Source: Algoriphagus sp. (GTDB lineage: Bacteria > Bacteroidota > Bacteroidia > Cytophagales > Cyclobacteriaceae). Taken from it: a stretch of DNA of 64,000 nucleotides. Below, in pieces: positions 14,150-24,100 of the stretch. Where the stretch lies: assembly GCF_029254265.1 (NCBI RefSeq), contig NZ_JAQWXX010000047.1, positions 62,001 through 126,000 on the forward strand, given 5' to 3'. The notes under the pieces are model-generated. The model made no database searches, was not told the DNA's origin, and saw nothing but the letters and a program-made list of their open reading frames with translations. The position numbers and the translations under genes are program-made. Within the stretch, counting starts at the first letter, position 1. The number at the start of each line of letters is the position of its first letter.

Positions 14150-16702
14150 ATGACTATGGAAGAGAGATTAGAGAGAAACTGGAAGAGAGTACTGAGTTTG
14201 AGAGGTAACATCACTGATACTGATTTAGCTAGCTTTGTCGTTTTTCTACTTTCATTTAATTATAAGCATCCTGTGGTTTTCAGTGAAATGAAAAATTCAT
14301 TGGCACGGGAGGTAGATGTGAATTCTTTTTTAAAGAATGTGATTTCACAATTCTGTCGTGAAGACAAAATTGATGAAAGCCTGGAAAGGAACATTGGAAA
14401 TCTAGTACAAGAGCATGGTTTTGTACTTCGACAAATAATCATCGACTGGGAATTTCTAGAATTATCAGAAAAGGAATATGATATAGCGTTCGATTATATT
14501 TTTGAAAAGATTAATACCACTGCTGGTAAATTTGGGGCATTTTCGACTTCTGGCTCTTTGCGAAAGCTAATTCAAGAATTAACTCCAAAGGATTTGTACT
14601 CTGCCTTGGATCCAGCTTGTGGGTCTGGCTCATTATTGGGGGATTTTCTTTCTAATGGTGGCCAGCGTGCTTTTGGTCAGGATATAAATGCAGGTCCTTT
14701 GAATTTTGCTAGACTTAGGTTTTTGGACCATCCTAGCGTCAATTTATCGTTGGGCGACAGTTTGACTTCTGAATTGTTCAATGGCAAAAAGTCAGATGTT
14801 GTATTGTGCAACCCTCCATACAACTTGAGAATTGATAGAGAGCAACTTTACCAGATCAATGAATCTTTCGGAGAGGGTTTGATTAGGTCAAGTTCAATAA
14901 ATCTTGCTTGGGTAATGCTAGGGTTACATTACTTAAAGGAAGAGGGTACAGGGATTTTTGTGTTACCGGTATCTTCATTAAGCAATTCTGTTGATTATGA
15001 TGTTAGAAAAAGACTTGTAGAATCTGGTCAAGTTCAGGCTATAATTTGCCTTCCAGGCAACATGCTCTTGTATTCAAGTGTTCTTGTTTGTATTTGGGTT
15101 GTCAAAAAAGTCTCATCCACAACTCATAGAGATGTTCTACTTATTGATGCCGCTAGTCAAGTGAGTGCTCAAGCAAGGAATCTTACTACCATTGATACTT
15201 CAGTTATTTCAAATATTGGGATGTTAGTAGAATCATTTAGGCAAGGTGAAGTCTTGACTAAATCTCCTGATTTTGACTTTGTAGTTGCAAGCCAAATTGA
15301 AATTGAAAACCAAGAATATTTTTTACAACCTAGTAGATTTCTTGATTGGAAAGAAATAGATGGGCCTAGTTTCATGCAATATGTTGAATTAGGAAGTGTC
15401 CTATCTCGACCATCTTTTATTCCAGCCGATGTTCCTCAAGTAGGTGTGAAAAAAATTAGTGTTCAAAATTTGAATGGATCACTATCAAAGGCATTTATTA
15501 ATTATGAAGAATTAACTGGAGGTGGTAAAAGACCGATTTTTATTAATTCTGATCAACCAATCCTTTTAATTGCCAGAATTGGTAAAAGACTTAAACCAAC
15601 AATTCTTTCAAATTATCAAGCTCTAGTTTTTGATTTTGTAAATGTGTTTTACTACGAGGTTGATACGTCCAAGGCGATTATAGAATATTTAATTATTGAG
15701 CTAGAAAAGCCATATGTGCTTTCTCAAATTGATCGGTTTCAATCTGGAGCTACTATACCTTCCATGAGAAGAAAAGATCTAGAAAGCTTAAAGATTAATC
15801 TCCCTTCGCTGGAAGATCAAAAGAATGCTGTTGATGAGGAAAAGCAAATGCTAGTCCGAGTTGCAGAGAAGGAATTACAGTCTTTAACTGAAAAGATTGG
15901 TCTAGAAAAAGCAGATGCAAATAGCTTTTTGAGGCATAAAATTGCTGGTCCGCTAAAGAATCTAAGGGGAGCTTTTAGTAATATTAATTTGATGCTGGAG
16001 GAACATGTGATTTCTCAATTTCCGGAACTTTTAGATAAAAAGATCAATGATAAAAGGACTAAAACCTTTAAAGATTATCTGGAGATTTTTGAAAGAGACT
16101 TAGAGAAAGTCACAAAACTTATAAATCAATCTAGTGATGAGTATGCCATTGAAAATAAAACATTAGAAGAGGTAGAATTAATCTCTTTTATTGAGAACTA
16201 TGTAGGAGAGAAAGAGGGGACGGAAAAAGGAGTAAGCTTCAAGACGTTTATTGATAGAGATGTACTTGGTGAAGCTGATGCGGTGGATATTGTGATATTG
16301 TCAAATGGGGAGCTACTTAGTGATCTGCTGGATAATCTAATCAGAAATGCAGTGATGCATGGATTTAAAGGCTTTGTAGGTAAGAAAGAGATACACTTTA
16401 CCATCTTGCCTATATTGGTAGAGAACATACTCAAGGTTCATTTGAATGTTTCCAATAGTGGGTATCCTGTAGGATCATCGTTTACTATTGAATTGTTTTC
16501 AAAGCAAGGAGCCAAGACTGGGAATAGTGAAGGAAATGGGTTTGGACTTTGGTATGTCAAAGAAATCATGAAGAAGCATAATGGCGAGTTGAAGTTTACT
16601 GATGAATCAAGGCTGGAAAGTGATATAGAAAATTCAATGGTGACAACCTTCGAATTGATTTTCCCAATCAAAGATTTAAAAAAGAATTATGGCGAAATAT
16701 AA
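14150..16702 (+). CDS. N6-adenine DNA methylase with target recognition domain, fused to a histidine kinase core
   Basis: 850 aa in three parts. Residues about 90-400 are a type I-like N6-adenine methyltransferase: motif I DPACGSGSL (154 on) and catalytic NPPY (221-224). Residues about 400-580 resemble a single HsdS target recognition domain, ending in QSGATIPSMRRKDLESL and an EEQK-like boundary. From about 585 a coiled-coil leads to a DHp helix, FLRHKIAGPLKNLRG with His596 as likely phospho-acceptor, then a HATPase domain with N-box DNLIRNAVMHG (728 on), G1 SNSG, and G2 GNGFGLWYV (795 on). No membrane segment is present, so it is cytoplasmic. The gene overlaps the next (receiver protein) by 14 bases. 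I infer that DNA recognition or methylation state is the sensor input of a phosphorelay. The motifs are intact on both halves. Confidence 0.85.
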   Translation: MTMEERLERNWKRVLSLRGNITDTDLASFVVFLLSFNYKHPVVFSEMKNSLAREVDVNSFLKNVISQFCREDKIDESLERNIGNLVQEHGFVLRQIIIDWEFLELSEKEYDIAFDYIFEKINTTAGKFGAFSTSGSLRKLIQELTPKDLYSALDPACGSGSLLGDFLSNGGQRAFGQDINAGPLNFARLRFLDHPSVNLSLGDSLTSELFNGKKSDVVLCNPPYNLRIDREQLYQINESFGEGLIRSSSINLAWVMLGLHYLKEEGTGIFVLPVSSLSNSVDYDVRKRLVESGQVQAIICLPGNMLLYSSVLVCIWVVKKVSSTTHRDVLLIDAASQVSAQARNLTTIDTSVISNIGMLVESFRQGEVLTKSPDFDFVVASQIEIENQEYFLQPSRFLDWKEIDGPSFMQYVELGSVLSRPSFIPADVPQVGVKKISVQNLNGSLSKAFINYEELTGGGKRPIFINSDQPILLIARIGKRLKPTILSNYQALVFDFVNVFYYEVDTSKAIIEYLIIELEKPYVLSQIDRFQSGATIPSMRRKDLESLKINLPSLEDQKNAVDEEKQMLVRVAEKELQSLTEKIGLEKADANSFLRHKIAGPLKNLRGAFSNINLMLEEHVISQFPELLDKKINDKRTKTFKDYLEIFERDLEKVTKLINQSSDEYAIENKTLEEVELISFIENYVGEKEGTEKGVSFKTFIDRDVLGEADAVDIVILSNGELLSDLLDNLIRNAVMHGFKGFVGKKEIHFTILPILVENILKVHLNVSNSGYPVGSSFTIELFSKQGAKTGNSEGNGFGLWYVKEIMKKHNGELKFTDESRLESDIENSMVTTFELIFPIKDLKKNYGEI

Positions 16703-17843
16703 AGTGCTCTGGTTTGATGATGAATGGGAAGAGCTTGAAGAGATTTCAGAAAATGCTCTTGATCTAGATATTGAATTAATTGGGGTTTCAAATGCAAGTG
16801 ATGGATTGAGCATACTTCAAAACGACCTTATGAATTACCAGGGGGTTATTTTGGATGGGAAATTCTACATGGATTCTACCAAAACAGGGGATGAGATAAA
16901 TGATGATGCTTTTGGGGAAGTAGCTCGATTTCTTCATGATATTCATACACGAGGGGGAGTTTTGCCTTGGTTTATTTTATCTGGCCAGCCAACTTTTGTT
17001 CATGAAGTAAATACCAGTGTTAAGCTTTTGGGTATTTCTTCTTATGGCAACGGTAAAGTCTTTGATAAAAATAAAGATGAGGACAAAGAGTTGTTTGAAT
17101 TGTTGGTTCAGGCTATTGATGCTGCACCAATGCTGAAAGCGGTTATGAAACATCGATTGGTTTTTGAGGCTTGTGAAGAATCGTATTTGGGCAATCAGAA
17201 AGAAAGACTTTTTGAAATGATCAAAAATCTTGAGCTAAATGGCCAGAAGAATTCGGAAGATCTTTTTACTCCGCTTCGAAAGATTTTAGAGAAAATGATA
17301 GATCGGTTAGTTGAATTTGGGGTTATAGCCGACGATCTAAGCTTGAATGATCTAAAATTCTTCTCTAAAGGAAAGCATAAGGATTATGAATTCCAGGGTG
17401 AAATATTCCCGCCGCTCATAGCACACCTTTTTAATTCAGTTATAGATGTCATTCAAGATGCTTGTCACTTGAAGGAAGATCTTAGATTCAAAGTGGATGA
17501 ATTTATCAAAGGTTCAAGAACTTCTTATTTGTATCAATCTACCACATTAACCATTTTGGATTTGATCATCTGGTTTAAATCATATGTTGATGATTTACCT
17601 TCTCCAGAAGAATGCAAGAAAAAATGGAGTAAAATAAGCATTGAAGTAAATGAAAAATTAGGATGGATTCATGGAGAAATAAACAGCGTCAAGGATGCTT
17701 GGGGATCCTTTATTAGCGAGGATGGTACCATTCGAAAGTCAGTTCCTCCTTACAAGATGAAAGGCTTTCAACAAGGGGAGATAGTTAGAATAACACTCAA
17801 AGAAGATAATCAGGACCATATTAAAGATATAGAACACGCATAA
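16689..17843 (+). CDS. Receiver-domain response regulator with a novel C-terminal output domain
   Basis: 384 aa. The first ~130 residues are a receiver domain, diverged but with every key residue: the acidic pair Asp10-Asp11 (VLWFDDEWE), Asp56 on strand 3 (GVILDGKF) as phospho-acceptor, Ser98 (WFILSGQP) in the Thr/Ser position, and a Lys in GKVFDK, most likely Lys127. Loops are longer than in CheY. Residues about 140-384 are mostly helical and match no output domain I know: no HTH, GGDEF, HD or phosphatase motif is visible. It starts within the methylase-kinase gene, so the two are translationally coupled and very likely form a cognate pair. Its output probably acts on the downstream DruH/DruE-like proteins, but that is inference. 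Confidence 0.8.
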   Translation: MAKYKVLWFDDEWEELEEISENALDLDIELIGVSNASDGLSILQNDLMNYQGVILDGKFYMDSTKTGDEINDDAFGEVARFLHDIHTRGGVLPWFILSGQPTFVHEVNTSVKLLGISSYGNGKVFDKNKDEDKELFELLVQAIDAAPMLKAVMKHRLVFEACEESYLGNQKERLFEMIKNLELNGQKNSEDLFTPLRKILEKMIDRLVEFGVIADDLSLNDLKFFSKGKHKDYEFQGEIFPPLIAHLFNSVIDVIQDACHLKEDLRFKVDEFIKGSRTSYLYQSTTLTILDLIIWFKSYVDDLPSPEECKKKWSKISIEVNEKLGWIHGEINSVKDAWGSFISEDGTIRKSVPPYKMKGFQQGEIVRITLKEDNQDHIKDIEHA

Positions 17844-17890
17844 ATGATCACCAGAGGATTAAATTCATTTACAACCAATTCTAAAAGAAA

Positions 17891-20800
17891 ATGCATATTA
17901 AAAATTGGATAAACGATTTTTTGAATGAAAGAGGGGAGTTTGAATTTACTGGTGAGCCAGTCTACCAATATAAAATAACCGATGAAGAATTTTCGGAATT
18001 GAAGGTTGCGTTAGAACTTGACCTAGATGAGCTTTGTGATATCGAGTCTTATTCTTTTACAACAGGCATAGTTCTGTATTGCTGCGAATGGTGGAGAAGG
18101 GAATATGAAGGGAGTAACTGGTCATGGACTCCGATTTTTGAAAGCTTAGGAGCAAAAACTCCAAACCCACAACTTCGAAACAAAATTGTCGAAAAAGGTT
18201 TAAAAAGGCTTAAAAGACCAATACTTCAGTCTCAAGGCGGAGAGAATGAGTACTTGGGCACTATTGCTTTTGAAAGTGGAATACCTAGAAGCTTGTTAAT
18301 TGAAGATCATTATTTTTCAAAGGTCATTGCAGATGGATATCTTGAATTTTTAGAGTTATCAAGTTTCGATTTGACAGAATTACAGATTGTTGAAGAAATT
18401 TGTTCAAGGAGAAGAATACCAGTTACTTATAAAAATAGATACTTCTATCAGCTGATAAAAAAGGTTGTAGATGAGTTAATAAATTTGAATAATCGTTTTG
18501 ACCTCAGATCACTTAATAACCCTGTAGAGTATTTAAATGAGAATTATCCCGAGTGGAAACACGAATTTCCAATTGCCCCTGATAGTGAAATAGCAATAAA
18601 ATTCATAAATCAATTACTCTCCGATACATCCAGAAATCGGGATGTTGTGCCTCTAAATAGGTTGCATATTAAGTGTCGCTTGATCAAATTAGAAGATTCT
18701 TATTCTGTTCAAAAGATTTTTAATCTAGAAGAAGGAATCATAGATCATACGGTACTGGGAATAACCAAAGATGAATGGATGAATTTGTCTGATGTCCTGG
18801 AAATTTATTCTGAAAACGGAAATGGAGATCAACGGTGCTTAGGCAGTCTCTATAAAATCTCCAAAGAAGGAAAGTTTAGTTCTGGAGGTTTTTATAATAT
18901 GATTTTATCAGAATCAATATTCGACACCCAAAAACTAAAACTTGAGGACCCGATCTCATCAAAAAGTATCGATTTAAGAGTAGATTCACCTAATTTATCT
19001 GATAATGAAAACCCTATTTTTTTCAGCAAAGTAAATGAGGATTGGGAACTTAAATCTGTTGGTTCCTCAAGATTAAAGGCTAGTACGTATCGAGTATTAT
19101 TAAAAGACACCTATTCTCCAACTAATTATGAAAGCGAATTAAATTATAGGGAAGAGGGGGTTAATTTATTTCAAATAGAGGAACCTTGTAAAATAACGGA
19201 TGGGTATAATCGATTCTCTATCAGTTTTACGAATAAGGAAGAGGAAATAAGGTACCATATTCTTCCATCAAACTCCCATTCAATCCCATATTACCCTAAT
19301 AAGAACAAGGAGATTTTTTTAGGTATGCCCCGAATTTATCAAGTAAATTCTAGTGGAATACTGCTTGAAAGGGTACGTCATGGGATCGAGTATTTAAACT
19401 CTAGCGGTGAATGGAAACCTCTAATTGATAATATTTATGGAAAACTGAAAATTAGAAAAAGAGATTCAACAGGAACAACAATGTTCAATCTTTCAATTAA
19501 TGTTCTTCCAAAAGATTTTCGAGTTGAGTTCCTCCCAGGAAAAGAAAAATCTCAAGTAGTCTTATTTGGCGCTAACCAATTTAAGAAGTCAATCGAAACA
19601 GCTACGAATTCTTCTATTGAAGATGATATTGTCGTATTTCATTCCTCATATCAAAACCAAGAGGATTTTTTTGTTTTGAAGCTTCATTCATCTTATTCAT
19701 TAACTCCTGTAAAAATTCAATTTCCAATTCCAAAAGACATTACATCATTTAAGGATGAAGAAGGCAAACCTATTCCTACTGCAAATAATGTTTTTCTTGG
19801 AGGTCTTTTTGGGAAACGATTTATTACAAACAACCTCAAAAGCACAAGGCAAACTTGTTGTCTGGTTATCGCTCTTAATGACCCTAACATTTTTAAACAA
19901 ATAACATCAAATTTTTATTTTGAATTAGAACCATTTGGTACTTATGAGATTCCATTAGTGAACCTAAAAAGACGTATTCAAACGCTCTTTTCAATTTCAC
20001 CAAATAATGATTCTTTTGTTAGTTTAAGATTTGGTAATCAAAATCTTATAATTAGGCAATTTGATTCAAAACCTTACTTTTTGGAAGATTCTTTTTCATT
20101 TAAAAAACTAGTAGAGAGTGTAAATGCATTTCGATTAGATTTAGCCTTTAATAAGAATTCGGGGTCTTTTCGAGAACTACAAGTGTCATCTGAGGGATTA
20201 TTGGTTGATAACTCAATAAACGATGGTTTATGGTTTATCTATCCTAAAAAGGATTCTGGAAACTTTTTTTGTCCTGTTGTCTGGATAAAAAGTTTTAATG
20301 CTAAGTCTTCAGATCAGCTTTCTTATTTACATGAGGCAAGTCTTGTTCGTGATTTCAATGACAGACAAGCTGCACTAATAAAATTACTATTAGAGCTAGT
20401 TAAGGACCCTGGAAATAGGGAGTGGAAACAGTTGGCGGAACTCTTTGAAGAAACGGAACACATACCATTGGCAACCCTTGATATTTGGAAAGCTTCTGCT
20501 AAATCCAATACCATACTTGCAAGTATGTTTTTTATTATGTCTGAAAAATTTATCCTGAGACTTACGGATGAATTTTCCATTTTATGGAGGACAGTGAAAA
20601 TATCCGAGTGGGATTTAGCTTTCGAATACTACAGAAATTATATTGAAAATTTAGGCTTACCTGATGAAATTTCTAATGAAATAATTTTCAAGAAACTCGA
20701 ATCTATCAATTCAATAATTGGGGTAATGACTGTTAAATCTTATTTGGAGAAAGAGGCCCAGCCAATACCTTTACAACTTTATGATTATTTAATAAATGAA

Positions 20801-21145
20801 GAATTAAATGGTTCTCATGGTAAACGAGGTCTTAGGTCAAGGAAGATAGACCAAGAGTGGCCAGATCATTTAAATGTTGAAATTAGACTATGGCTTAAAT
20901 TTATACCCCTTGAATTCAAGGATATATTTAGTAATGTAAATTCTTACCAAAAAGCTGTAGTGTTTCTGCCTGTTATTTTAGCAGCTTCAACTGTTAACGA
21001 TGAGTTTACGATTGAGGAACTAGCAGATATAAAAGTTAGATTTTTAATAGAGCAAATAAAGGATTTCGATTCAGAGTGGTTTGAAAAGATTTTTGACTTT
21101 ACTCAAGGGTACCTCTTGACAAAAAAAATGCAAAATGGAAAATAA
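17891..21145 (+). CDS. druH: Large protein of the STY4851/ECs_5259 family, Druantia type III DruH-like
   Basis: 1084 aa. No enzymatic motif is visible. The N-terminus has FTTGIVLYCCEWWRREYEG followed by WSWTPIFESLG, the hallmark-looking stretch of STY4851/ECs_5259 proteins, which sit beside a giant DUF1998 helicase in Druantia type III. The middle (about 270-720) is beta-rich and low in recognisable motifs; the last ~250 residues are helical (REWKQLAELFEETEHIPLAT, then ILWRTVKISEWDLAFEYY). Length fits DruH (about 1,000-1,100). It follows the receiver gene after 47 bases, and the helicase gene begins 11 bases inside its 3-prime end. The identification rests on remembered motifs and on the partner gene, so it is moderate. 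Confidence 0.65.
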   Translation: MHIKNWINDFLNERGEFEFTGEPVYQYKITDEEFSELKVALELDLDELCDIESYSFTTGIVLYCCEWWRREYEGSNWSWTPIFESLGAKTPNPQLRNKIVEKGLKRLKRPILQSQGGENEYLGTIAFESGIPRSLLIEDHYFSKVIADGYLEFLELSSFDLTELQIVEEICSRRRIPVTYKNRYFYQLIKKVVDELINLNNRFDLRSLNNPVEYLNENYPEWKHEFPIAPDSEIAIKFINQLLSDTSRNRDVVPLNRLHIKCRLIKLEDSYSVQKIFNLEEGIIDHTVLGITKDEWMNLSDVLEIYSENGNGDQRCLGSLYKISKEGKFSSGGFYNMILSESIFDTQKLKLEDPISSKSIDLRVDSPNLSDNENPIFFSKVNEDWELKSVGSSRLKASTYRVLLKDTYSPTNYESELNYREEGVNLFQIEEPCKITDGYNRFSISFTNKEEEIRYHILPSNSHSIPYYPNKNKEIFLGMPRIYQVNSSGILLERVRHGIEYLNSSGEWKPLIDNIYGKLKIRKRDSTGTTMFNLSINVLPKDFRVEFLPGKEKSQVVLFGANQFKKSIETATNSSIEDDIVVFHSSYQNQEDFFVLKLHSSYSLTPVKIQFPIPKDITSFKDEEGKPIPTANNVFLGGLFGKRFITNNLKSTRQTCCLVIALNDPNIFKQITSNFYFELEPFGTYEIPLVNLKRRIQTLFSISPNNDSFVSLRFGNQNLIIRQFDSKPYFLEDSFSFKKLVESVNAFRLDLAFNKNSGSFRELQVSSEGLLVDNSINDGLWFIYPKKDSGNFFCPVVWIKSFNAKSSDQLSYLHEASLVRDFNDRQAALIKLLLELVKDPGNREWKQLAELFEETEHIPLATLDIWKASAKSNTILASMFFIMSEKFILRLTDEFSILWRTVKISEWDLAFEYYRNYIENLGLPDEISNEIIFKKLESINSIIGVMTVKSYLEKEAQPIPLQLYDYLINEELNGSHGKRGLRSRKIDQEWPDHLNVEIRLWLKFIPLEFKDIFSNVNSYQKAVVFLPVILAASTVNDEFTIEELADIKVRFLIEQIKDFDSEWFEKIFDFTQGYLLTKKMQNGK

Positions 21146-24100
21146 ATACTATAAAGAGATTTTTGAACAAGTAAGTGAAAAGGCAACAAGAAGTACTCTT
21201 GGGATTTTGTCTCCTAAATCAGAAGCTTTAAGAAGGCATTTATCAAAGACATTTTCCGCAAATAATCGGTCAGGCCGATTAATTTCGGATCCTTTGTTTG
21301 AAGCAACTTTCCCTTGGCAAAAAGGAGATAAAACTTTCCATCAACTTCGTGGTAATCTATTAATAGATTCTCTTGTAACCTCTCTTGATGCTAGTCATAA
21401 AATAAAAATAGGTGATTCAGACCTTGACCTTACAAACCAGGCATTAAAATCAGACTGGTATCCGTATTGTCACCAAATTGATGCTTGGAAAAAATTGGCT
21501 GAAAAAGAACCAAAGTCAATAGTGGTGACAAGTGGTACAGGCTCTGGAAAAACAGAGTGTTTTATGGTACCTATCTTAAATGATTTAGTTGGACAATATG
21601 AAAGTTCAAAACAAAAGTTAGAAGGTGTTCAAGCACTATTTGTATATCCTTTAAATGCATTGATAAATAGTCAGAGAGAGCGCCTTTTAGCATGGACTTA
21701 TAATTTTGCTGACAACATAAGGTTTTGTTTATACAATGGAAATACCCCGGAATCCTTAAAAAAGAAAGACTTAGAATTCTATCCTAAGAATGAAGTGCGT
21801 GATAGGAAATCATTATGGGACTCACCGCCCCCTATTCTTATTACTAACCCTACAATGTTGGAGTATATGCTCATTCGGCAAAAAGATTCCCCAATTCTTG
21901 ATAAATCTAAAGGTAAATTAAAGTATATAGTTCTTGATGAGGCTCATACCTACATAGGCTCAGCGGCGGCAGAATTGTCTTTATTAATTAGGAGGGTAAT
22001 GGAGGGGTTTGGAGTTTCATCCAAGCAAATCAGATTTATAGCTACTTCTGCCACTATTGGTTCAGATGATTCTTCAAAAGAGACTTTGAAAAAGTATCTA
22101 GCTGATATTGCAGGTATTGATGTCTCCCAAATTGAAGTTATCGAAGGGTTTAGAGAAATCCCTAAACTTCCGAATGTAGAGAAAACGATAGTAGATTCTT
22201 TAGGCAATCTAGTTGAGTTACCACCAAAAGAATTGATTAATAAATTAAAGTTCCATGAAATTGCTAGGGCAATTAGAAATTCTCTAGCCACTCCAAAATT
22301 AGTCTCGGAATTAATTTTAGAAGTTGAAAAAAAAGGATTTAAACTTTCAGAGCTGGAAGTTTTAGAGTGGTTGGACCTATTATCGAGGAAAGATCTATTA
22401 ATAGATGATATAAGTTTCTTGCCTCTTCGGGGCCATTTCTTTCAAAGAACAATGTCTGGTCTTTGGACCTGTTCTAATAAAAACTGTTCTGAAAAAATGG
22501 GGTCGGCCTTAGAAGGTACAAACTGGAGCTATGGCATGGTTTATACCTATCAAAAGCAGCAATGTAGTTGTGGCTCGCCTATTTACGAACTGGTATTTTG
22601 TACAGAATGTAATCATGAACATTTGGAAGCTAGACAGGGAACGACCAATGGGGAGGTTGTTTTCACTCAAACTTTGAGTAGTATTTTCGATGAGTTTCAA
22701 TTAGATGCAGAATATGATGATGAAGACAATTCTGATTCAGATGTTATTGCTTCAGAATCAAGGGTGACTTTTGCAACATCTGAAAGTGAAACCACTACTC
22801 CAATTAGGATAGATTCTTTTGGCAAGCAAGCTTTGCACGATGTTAATACTACCAAAGTATATAGGTCTTCATATAAGTGTTCTAGTTGTGGAAATCAGGG
22901 GAGAGGTGAAAAAGATCCTTTCAGACATTCATATTTAGGAATGGCTTTCTATTCTAGCAATGTTTTACCTCATTTACTAAGAAAAACTGATCCCCACATA
23001 AACCCAAAGAATCTACCTTTTGATGGTAGAAGGCTAATAACGTTTACAGATAGTAGACAGGGTACAGCAAAGATGGCAATTAAGGTTCAGCAAGACTCTG
23101 AAAGGATGAAAATCAGAAGTTTGATCTTATCCATAATTTCTAAAGAGATAGATTCTCATCGATTAGATGATTTGAATGAAAAGATTTTCAAATTAAAACC
23201 CTTAGAAGATCATCCGGGAATAGTTGATATTATAAAGGGTTATCAAAATGATCTTGAATTTTTGAAACCCGAGCCCACACCATACTCAGAGTTAAAAAGG
23301 AGTTTAAGAGAGAATGCTGAGATCAAGGATCATATTTTTTCATATTATAGAGATTTAGCTCCACTAATTTTTGGAGGATCAGAGGGTTTGGATAAATATA
23401 TTGAGCTACAACTGATAATAAATTTCAGTAGAAGACCTAAAAGGCTAAATTCTCTTGAAACATTAGGTCTAGTTGAGATAGTTTACCCAGATCTAGAGAA
23501 AATTAAACAAGTTGAGGCTGAATGGCTGAATCATAAATTAACATTATCTGATTGGAAAGACTTTCTGAAAATCTGTATTGATCATCATGTAAGAAATGGA
23601 ATATTTGTAGATCTAGACACTTATCTGCTAAGGTGGTCAGGAGGTAAATTTTCTCCTAAATACTTGGTGAATCCTCACGAGAAATCTGGGTCAGTACATA
23701 AGCCTTGGCCGCAATTCAGAAAAGGAAGACCTCTGCATAGATTGGTTATTCTTCTTTCAGCTGTTTTGAAAATTGATATTGAAAATCCAACTATTAAGGA
23801 AATAGATTTGATAAATCATTTCCTGGAGGCAGCTTGGGTTGACTTGGTGAGGAATTCTGGTATTTTAACGCCTGCAGGAGAAGGGTATCAAATGAGCCTC
23901 AAGAAGATGTCTTTTGCTATCCCCAAAAAAAGGTGGTTTTGTCCAGTTACACATAGAGTTCTAGATACAACTTTAAAAAATTACACTCCCTACATTAGTA
24001 AATCAGAACATGGTTTTGATAGATATCAATGTAAACCTATTGTCTTTCCTACTATCCCAATAAAAAGCCATCAACTAGATTCTGAATGGTATCAGGAAAT

